Below, one piece after another: positions 55,160-64,000 of a stretch of 64,000 nucleotides of DNA. Origin of the DNA: Latrodectus hesperus (taxonomy: Eukaryota; Arthropoda; Arachnida; Araneae; Theridiidae); contig CM075853.1 of assembly GCA_037975125.1 (NCBI GenBank), positions 89,042,395-89,106,394 on the forward strand, in the 5' to 3' direction. Below the pieces are notes generated by a model. That model did no database searches. It was given only the letters and a program-made list of their open reading frames with translations, and had not been told where the DNA came from. Both the position numbers and the translations under genes were made by a program. Position 1 is the first letter of the stretch; each line of letters begins with the position of its first letter.

Positions 55160-58100
55160 GAAAAATGTTTCCTCTTTAAAACCAGATGTACTACTTTTAC
55201 CCACGTCCCTAAACTATACAAAAATCGTCGACTGTTTCCCATTCTCATTGGGAACATTTCCTACCCCCTGAAAACTGTCACATCGCTCAATTTAGAGGGA
55301 GGGGATGTCACTTACTACTAACTACCCTATCTAGGGTTGTATGCATTTGCCAGAAAGAATTGTACATCCCAATAAAAGTGGTTAAAACGAAAACGTATAT
55401 CTTTTTTTGTATAAAACTTAAAAAGCAAAAATTATTAATAAGTAACTATTTTTTGTGTAATTGAAAATGATTGAAGATATTCCTCAGTATTTTTAGGTTG
55501 ACTTGGTAAATAATATGAAATTCAAAGAAAAACGGTATCCACAAATTATGATGTTTTGGATTTCTTACGCAGTTTAATTTAGAAAGTTGCTCGTCACATT
55601 AGCTTGTATATTTATTATTTTCTGTATAATGGAAATTTCTCTTTTTGAATGAGACACAGAAGCTTTTCAAATTTTTATTACAGTAAGATAAAATAATGTT
55701 AGTAAAAATACATTTTCTCACATTATATTTTTCTTAACACAAACAAATTTTTACTTTATATGAATACATCTATGTAGTAATTAGTGTAGTGTTTATATGA
55801 AAATAAAAGGCTTAATTATTTTTCAATTTTTATAATGTTATTTTAAAAAACATTAATAAAAGCTTTTCAATTTATTCATCTATAAATGTTTTGAGTTTAA
55901 ACAATTAAACATAACATTAGAAAATTTGCAAAACATTGTGAATAAATGTGTGTAATGTTCTTGGTTTATACTATATCTGAAAAATTACTTTCACTTTATA
56001 TTTAAATATTTGGAAAAGTTTTTTAGCCCAAAAAATTAAATATTTACAAAAAAAGGATTAGTTTTCATTTCTGCATTATTGTATATGAAAATAAAACTAT
56101 TTAATGCAAAATACATGTAGATAAACTTGCATTAAAATTGTTCTGTATAAGAAATTTTAACACATTATATTTGCTGATTGTGTACTTTCTTAATTATGAT
56201 ATTTCTTATATATTTACATTCTAAAACAATATTATAAAATCATTTATAACTTTTACAATTTTTTTCTTTCATATTAAAAAAACATTATTTAGATATTTTT
56301 AACAAGATACTTACTCTAAATTAAAGTTGTATTTTAATCGAAAAGAATTCCAAGTGATGGACGAAAAATAAATTGCTTAAATCACATTTGTTAAGTATTC
56401 AATGTACTTATTCTCATTAACTCAAAATAATATTCAATTACTATGAATCAATCTGGTGAAATAGAAAATGAATTTGAAACTCAAAAGAATTTAAATTAAT
56501 TTTTTTCAATATATGTGACAACCTTTTTTTAAGAAAGCTTTTCCTAAGCACTTATTTGAGAGAGGAAAAGAGAGAGATTATTGTGTGCCGTCCTTATTAT
56601 ATATTTACTTTCATCTGGAAATACATTTTTCTCAATTCTTGAAGTTAAGCACTTTGATAGACCTCATAGTGATTTGAAATATATATACTGCTATTTAGTA
56701 ATTTATACTAATAGAAGAGTTGATAAGTTGCCTATAAGCTCAGAGGATATGTAACATGAAGGCGAACAATTGATATCATTGAACGATAAAAAAAGTTAGC
56801 AATGTACTTCAAGCAACGTTATGAAGTCTCATTTATTCCATTTTAAAAGTTACAGAAGTAGAAACTTTATAATTATTTAATGCAAGTAAATAAATATTTT
56901 TCAAACCCTTTCATAATATTATAATACTTTCAGCACACATAGCAAGGCTGATTTAGATTATTTATACGTTTCTATAATTCAACAGTCTAAATGAATTAGA
57001 AATATATTAAAATTATTAATTTACTTAATTTTTTAGCAGAACTAAAAATATATATTACTTATGCTCTTTTTTTCATAGATAAATTTTGTTTTTTTATTTA
57101 AAAGCGTTAAAGCCCAAATTTATTAGCTAAATTAATTTTTTCTACTCGTAACTGAACAAACTTAGATAAAATATCACTTGTAACAATACATGAAAATTAG
57201 CTTCATTTGTAAATCTGAATTGAAATATATATCAGTGCATGTACTAATAAGAAGCTTAAACTGTTACATTTAATTTATTTCAATGTAAATGGAATATTTG
57301 GTTTCACAAGTGCTTACTCGAGTTATTTTTTTAAATATCAATCTAGCGTTTATGAACTGAACTTTATGTATAATTATAAATAAAAACAAAAGAATCTTTA
57401 CAACTTAATTTGGCAAAATTACTGTACGAAAGAAACTTAAAATTTTATAACGAGTTTCTATTGGCTTATATTTAACTTTACATAATATAATATGTAATAA
57501 AATGCTAAGAGGCTATTATTACTCCATTATAAAAATATTTTTATGAAAAGTTCTTGCATTGGTAATATTTTATTGCATTACAAGTTGCAAAACCTTTATA
57601 TAATTATCATATATCTCTACTATATAAAGTTTTCTAATAAAAGAGACTTTATCTATAATTGAGAATTGTTAAGATTGAGAGGAATGAAACAAGGTGAGAA
57701 AAACCAGTTTCTCATATGTCTACTTCAACTAGAGTAATCGATAAAATTCCCTTTCATTCCATCTGTAACTAAATGGAAACATCTTTAACCACACAGGAAG
57801 CCACATGTGCACTGAATTATCTTCCTTGAAACGAAGTCTTGACGTATATACAGGGGATATATGGGAGAAGCCGTTTGAAACAATACTGTTAATAGTCGAA
57901 TACTTGTAAAAATTGTAGAGAAAATAAATTTAACACCTCATCCTTTAGTATTCAACTATCTGTGATAAAAAACTACGCAAGGTTTTAAGGAAAGGAAATA
58001 ATTAAGTGAAAAATGTTTGAATACTATAGGAGCTATTTATAACTACTGCTGCATAACAAAAAATATAGTAGTATTAATATGATAGAAACAAAATGATACA

Positions 58101-60200
58101 AAACCAATTTTGCTTATCAAATCATGAAAGATTGCAGGAAACCTATAAAAATTATCAACTTTATATTCTCTTTTTTATATAAGTAAGGTAGAATTTTGGA
58201 TAGAAAATTTCCAAACAGCAATTTATTTTAAATTTTAAAAATTCTGAAAACAGAAAATTTCAAAAATTGCGTTAATAATTCAAATTTAATATCCTTGATT
58301 TCATTTCAACTACATTTTATTTTTTGAAAGAATAATTTTATTTTAGTTTTTGTTATTTTGTATTGTTAACATTAACATTAATAAACGATTTAATGACTTA
58401 ACAGATAAATACCTAAAAAAGTCTGAAAATTTGAATTTAATCATATAGTTCCTTTTTAAAAAATTATCTCAAATGTTTTCAAAATTCAAATGAATTTTTA
58501 CGTATAAAAAATGCTAGCATTCTTTTTTATATTGTAAGGTAGTTGAAATGGGAGCAGGCGTACAAAAAAAATTATATAAAATGTGCTAAAACAGTATTAT
58601 GCTTTCAATATAATGAATATTACAAAGTTATATATCAAGAATAAAAATCGAAAAATATTATCAAAATTGAAAAAGTAATCATTATTTAAATTGACAGAGG
58701 ATATATTCTTAAGACTTGAAAAGGTAAACAACAAAAATTTTTATAAGCATTTATTTTTCTATTCTTAATATTTATCTATTACTAATTTAGAAAAACATTA
58801 ATGTTTTAGATTATCACAAATTTACTTAAGGCGAAAAAGTTATGTTTGGTATCGAAAGATTACTTTTTTATTTAATTATTTATTTTATAAATTCATAGCA
58901 AGCATTTAATTCTAAATTTATCAGTTTTATGAACGTTAATGAATATTCAATAATGAATCTTTTTTTATAATTATATATTTTAGATCATCATATAACTAAT
59001 GTACTATAAGTTTGCCCTGAATTTGTTAACTTTCTTTAATATGGTTTATTTTTACTCAAATAAATAACACCATATTCCTATAAAAAAGAGCTAGCAATTT
59101 AAATATTGTATTAATATATTATATTTTATAATAAACAATGATTTTTTTGCGAGCTAAAATTCACATGTATTTTAAGAAAATAAATATTTTTTTCATAATT
59201 TGAACAGCTAATTAATTTATTTCTAAGCCACAATATCTCATTTTGAACTTCATTTTATTTCTGTAATCAATTTTGTCCCTTTAATATAATTAATCGTATT
59301 TATGTCATCTATATCTTGTTATCGTTAATTCAGATTATAACAACACAACTAAATTTAAACATTCTATGATTTCTATAGTCATATAACTTTAGCATACTAT
59401 TTCATTTAGATTTTTCAAAGTGAATTTTCTTTGTTTTCAAAACTTTAATTTTTTAAAAAAGAAGTTTATTTGAAATACATAATGCGTTTATTATATTTTT
59501 AAATTTAAATAACACAATCAATCGTATATGGAATATACCATTTTATGTTTCAAAGATAAACCAGAAAAATTAATTTTTAATTCAAATAAGAAGAGTAAAG
59601 TAAATATATAACCACATTTTACAATAAGAAATTTTCTGGTTAAGATTATTATATTTAAAAATTTCTTTTATACCTAATATGGACCACGCTAAAAGATAAT
59701 TATTTGTAAAACTAACGTATTAATAATTTGCTTATTTTAAAAATAAATTTTGTAATAAAATAATTATTTTCTGTAGGTTAAAAATTTAATTGTTTAGATG
59801 GCAGCATTTCCATTTACGAAATTTATTTGTTTATTTCAGTCATAACTAGTCGATAAAAAATGCCGTCAAAAACAATAAAAACTGAATTAAATTAAGTAAG
59901 ATGTAAGAAATAATTAGCATAAGCAGGAAAATTATTAAAATTTAACTTAGAAAAGAAAGCAAGCTCGTTAGTAATTTAAAAGTACATATGGATTTAAAAT
60001 TTTTGTGTAATAAAATCGTCTAATTCAATTAGGAACTAACTTTAGAACTTAGGAACTAAAATGAAAAATAATAATGTATAAACATGCATTTTATTTCTAA
60101 AGCAACAAATTTATAGATTATTAAATTTTAAAGTTGAATCTTGGCGAAAAAATAATCAGTATTTCAGATATTTGGCGTAAAACTCAGGCTGAGTAGTAGT
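55160..60200. other. AT-rich interior without a recognisable gene
   Basis: 55190-55380 is richer in G+C than the rest. Beyond that there are only low-complexity frames and short A or T runs, and no transposase motif on either strand. Confidence 0.5.
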
Positions 60201-60225
60201 TTTCAAAGAAAAGTCTCCAAGGAGT

Positions 60226-60261
60226 GTGGTTTGAGTGATTAAGACCGATCAATCAAACCAC
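60226..60261. repeat. Hairpin with 14-bp arms
   Basis: 60226-60239 (gtggtttgagtgat) pairs with 60248-60261 at 13 of 14 positions across an 8-nt loop. It sits just before the GC-rich tandem repeat. Confidence 0.7.
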
Positions 60262-60293
60262 CGATTAGGGGGAAAGCAAAAGTAAGTGGTTTC

Positions 60294-60460
60294 TACTATG
60301 CGAAAATATACGTCGCGGCCGCTTTCGGTGCAAACTCTGCGACGTATCTGTGCCGTCGCAGGCCGCTTTCGAGCAGGAAAGTTTCGACGTATCCATGCCG
60401 TCATGAACCGCTTTTCTACCAGTTTATTGCGACGTAACAGATACGTCGCGGGCGCTGAGT
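60294..60460. repeat. GC-rich tandem repeat, 45-bp period, CpG-rich palindromic units
   Basis: Units start at 60339, 60384 and 60429, exactly 45 bp apart, with a degenerate partial unit before them. Each has gcgacgtat..., then (c/a)cgtc(g/a), then a ccgcttt or gcgct box. The unit at 60429-60449 is a 21-bp palindrome, GCGACGTA-ACAGA-TACGTCGC. Because 45 is a multiple of three, a 67-codon plus-strand frame (60286-60489) reads through as a 15-residue repeat (RRICAVAGRFRAG, RRIHAVMNRFSTS, RRNRYVAGAES). I take the DNA repeat as primary and the frame as a by-product. This is the most GC- and CpG-rich spot in the window. Confidence 0.85.
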
Positions 60461-60489
60461 CGGTTAAATACCTTTATGCAATAGGTTAA

Positions 60490-63400
60490 AATGTACAGGA
60501 CATCATTATTTGCATAAAATTTAATGCCAGTTATCTTCAACTTATTGGCCTTACCTCGACGTTGAATTCAGTACAAAAAAAATATTTCTTGAAAAACTAC
60601 CAAAAGTTATGCCAACAAAAAATATCATCAGTCAGCTTGCAGCCGTTAAGACTCGTTTTGAATAATTTAAAATGCAGATAGTTTAGATTCAATGTGTCAG
60701 TCTAATTCAATAATAATTAGAAAAACTCAAGAATTAGGATAATGAAAGAAATTTTAAATAAACAAATTCAGCTCTTAGAATGTAATATTTTTGTATACAT
60801 TTTATTTAGAATAAAAAAATTCAGAATCACATGATACTTTTTAAATTGATAGTTAATTATTAAAAATGAAGATTTTTTAAATAAGATAGTAAATGAAAAA
60901 AAATTTAGGACTTTTTTTGTTTATTCTCGTCAAGTTTTCGTTTAATTATTCTATTTGATATATAATAACATGTTGTTTATGTTAAAGAGAAGTATAATTT
61001 TTAAAATGTTTTTTTATAATTTATTATTGCTTAAAACTTTTAATTATATTTTCTTTGAAGAATTTTTTTGTGCACATGATTTTTCTTTTAAATCCTCCAT
61101 TGTTTTAACATGAATTTAAATGAAATTTCATACAATTTGTCATTATATTTGTCGTTTTTAGTTTCATTAAAGCTATCATTGTGTATTATTATATTAATGC
61201 TAGTACTGTCCTTATGATTCATCGTATTATTAAAAGAGATATATTCATTAATTATTAAATAAATAACATTCATTCTTCAGATCTTTTACAGTTTACCATG
61301 ATTGTTTCAATATTCTTGTTTTTATTTAATTGAATATTTAATCGATTGCAACACTTCATTAATCAAAATGGTTGAGTTGTCAAAATTCTCTATGTTAGAA
61401 TTATCATAATTAACTTTGAAGAAAATATTTTCATCCCCCGATGCGAAATATATTCGAAGTTAAATTCCTTTTAGAAAATTATGGTTATGTATTGAAGGCA
61501 TGAATATAAAAATCTCTTTAGAACAATGAAAGCATTTTAATAAATTTTAAGAGACTATATACATGTATAACTTCTCATTATTAATAATTATTATTCCTAT
61601 ATTATATCATTTATTATCCGGAAAGCATAATAACTAAAAAATTGAGTCTCTTAAAATATCTGAATACTTGGGATTTAATTTATTTCTTCATTGTATTCAT
61701 TTTAATTTGACAGAGAATAGAAATATAATAATATCTTAAACAAAGCGCTCTAAAAAATAAGATTAACCTCAATTACAGTTAATCTTTTAACATTTAACAA
61801 TTGATGAACTAGTAAGTATATTGTTGAAATTGAACCACTATGTGGGTGAATGAAATTAGAAGGGACAAATAACTAAAATACTTAATACTATATAAAATGT
61901 TATACTAATATTTAGGACTTTGATAAAATATAAAATAAATTTTCATTGATAAAATAAAGTAACAATATTAGATAAATTTTTTTTAAAAAAATTTGTTTTT
62001 ATAGGAACTTTATTAAATTAATAATAGCTGCCATTGTAAGCTTGCTAAAAAATTTAAAGCCTATAAATCAAATTCTCTCAATAGAACGTAATTATATAAA
62101 AGCTACTATTATAAGAGCCTCATTTTGTGATGTTTCCTACTATTATGGATGATATATATGATTTTTGTACTAATTCTCTTTCTCCATAAAAACGTTTTTC
62201 TAAACATAGCTCTATTCTCCAGTTAGTTGACTGAACTGACAACTGAATTTGTTCTCTGTTTTGTGCTATGGCTAAACACGTGCTTAGCATAGTCCCAGGT
62301 TGGACTCAAGCTGTAAGCTAGGATGTTTTACGGTGGCTCGGAATGCATTTTAAACTGTAGTTCTCGGCTGAATTAGAACACGTTTCAAGAATGATCGTAG
62401 AAGGATAAATAAACCAATTTAATCAATTCGTAGTCCGTTTCACACCTTGGATGCTTATTATAGGTTGTTTGAAATCCACATTGAACAATGATTGTCAATT
62501 GAATTGATTCCCATGTCCCAAAAGAGATCGTAGAACTATATCCATACAAAAATTTGGAAACAGTAACTGCAAATTAAACCAAAAGTGTGAATCGAGAGAA
62601 AATTAAACTATAAATTTTTATGTGTTAAATTGGCAAATGGAGCGAGTTCCTCCTTGAAAATTTTACATACATTTCTATTATGTGATGCAATTCTTATATT
62701 ACGAAATTGAATGTAGCAAATGTAGGTACAATCATAGGCTATTGACGAATGTCTATGACACGATTTATTTAATGCGCTGAAAAAAGCCTTTAATTTTTAA
62801 TTATAATTTAAATATAAAGGGTATAACTATAACATCATTTTTCCAAAACTTTTGCAACACATTAATTTTCATGAATCGGAAAAACGTCGAAAATATATAA
62901 ATTAATGATATTAATAGCATGACAAATAAATTAACCGAATGATGAAAAATTATATTAATTTTTCAGAAATTGACAAGGATTATAATTTTTGTGTTAGACT
63001 TAAATTTTTTTTTTCTAATTACTTGACAAGTTGCCAAATTTATTTATTCTCAATTTGAATACATAATATTAGGTAAATTTGGATTTTGTTTATTTATTAT
63101 AATTAGAACAGGAAATTATGCCTATTCCATTAATGTCATTCAATATTCATTTTTAATGTAATGTAAAATACAAATTCATAAAACAATCTGTTGCATTTTT
63201 TGTGATATGCACTTTGTATGCTGCCTGGAGTCATTTGTTTTTACTGACATAGAAAAGAGGGAAACAGAAACATTATTATACAGATTCTCGACAAGAAAAT
63301 GATTGTAGCATAATGCATTTTCACAAAAAAGATTGAATTTTTAATTTATTAATAAAATTTGCTAGATATTTTTAATTCAAAACCCTTTCTTTTAAATGTC

Positions 63401-64000
63401 TTGCCATGCAAATCTAATATATTTTTTTGTCGTGTTAAAGCTAAAATTAATTTCAGATGAATGTGATTCTTATAAATATTTAATAACCTTATTTTTGGGG
63501 CTGCTTACAATATTTTTTATTTTAACATATTTTTTGTCAATGCTAACAATACTTTAAGATTGCTTTACTGTAAAATTTGTTCAAAAGTTTTATTTTTCTT
63601 CAGTATTAATCGCATGTTTTCATATTTTTTAAATTTCTTCATAGGCATTCCGCCAGCTTGTTCAATTCCAAACTGTATCAAAATTAGTTTAAAATAAAAA
63701 TTCTTAATGTTTCACATTTAAAAAAAGACAATGTAAAAATGAAACAGTTCATATTTTTATTTTAATTCAGTTATAGTAAAAATTATTGAAAACAAACTTA
63801 ATATGAAAGAACAAAACATGCTTTATATTCTTCCGGTGTGACAATTTGTTACAAAATTTTTCATTTTATAAATATTATCTATTAAGGAGGAAGACTAGAT
63901 TATATATTTATAGAAAAACAATATTGTAAAATTCATATATTTAAATATGTATATGTATTTACAATACAATCTTGCAACTTCTCGTATTTTACTTTATAAT
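60490..64000. other. AT-rich stretch without a recognisable gene
   Basis: Nothing supported. The patch 62210-62460 is less AT-rich and contains a distorted tRNA-box-like string, which was rejected. The 61-codon frame at 61088-61273 (minus) is low-complexity Asn/Ile. Confidence 0.5.

Larger units (their letters stand above)
55121..60467. mobile_element. Segment bounded by inverted TTAA-CCGACTCAGCG ends (possible TTAA-targeted element)
   Basis: ttaaccgactcagcg occurs on the plus strand at 55121 and as its exact reverse complement at 60453-60467, pointing inward. A TTAA lies at both outer edges, as at the target sites of piggyBac-type elements. Just inside each end is a short palindrome: CGCAGA...TCTGCG at 55136-55159, and GCGACGTA-ACAGA-TACGTCGC at 60429-60449. 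The interior is AT-rich and shows no transposase. It could be one 5.35-kb non-autonomous element or the ends of two separate fragments. The family assignment is inference from TTAA alone. Confidence 0.3.

Noticed and set aside
60286..60489. 67-codon Arg-rich frame as a gene
   Set aside because: It is best explained by the 45-bp DNA repeat, whose period is a multiple of three.
62260..62330. tRNA-box-like string (tggctaaacacg ... ggttggactcaa)
   Set aside because: The B box deviates at key positions, and no stems or second copy could be found.

Overview
The window looks like animal nuclear DNA, most likely from an arthropod. By eye it is over 70% A+T, it has long (AT)n and (AC)n microsatellites, a tRNA-derived SINE with intact target-site duplications, and several decayed Tc1/mariner transposons from different subfamilies. 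Transposase relatives of these kinds are common in arachnid genomes, so a spider-like source is my guess, but nothing here proves it. I found no prokaryotic features: no operons, ribosome binding sites, CRISPR array or rRNA. I recognise no intact host protein-coding gene. Nearly all open reading frames are short, AT-driven and without recognisable domains. The window is best read as intergenic or intronic sequence holding transposon fossils.

Layout. 1-10870 is mostly featureless and AT-rich. It holds a threefold ~80-bp tandem repeat (2531-2745), three long hairpins (3800-3887, 5341-5406, 7729-7779) and two microsatellites. 10900-13430 holds one doubtful exon-like stretch, a tail fragment of a dispersed repeat, and an array of three ~262-bp units with a degenerate tRNA-like promoter. 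16817-18234 is Tc1 fossil A. 20049-20371 is a SINE with 12-bp duplications. A 27-base A run at 21798 ends a probable retroposed transcript. 28088-30445 holds two Tc1 fossils (B and C) side by side in opposite orientation. 31150-31440 and about 36000-36235 are two copies of one dispersed repeat. 32978-33715 is Tc1 fossil D, with its 5' part missing. 50643-51900 is Tc1 fossil E.

From 53590 to 60480 three things stand out: an open 77-codon stretch on the minus strand with an acceptor-like AG before it; inverted copies of TTAA-CCGACTCAGCG at 55121 and 60467, which could be the ends of a 5.35-kb TTAA-targeted element; and, at the right-hand end, a GC-rich island with an exact 45-bp period made of CpG-rich palindromes. 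The rest, to 64000, is featureless. The recognisable parts do not form a pathway. They record successive DNA-transposon and SINE insertions followed by decay through stops, frameshifts and loss of catalytic residues.
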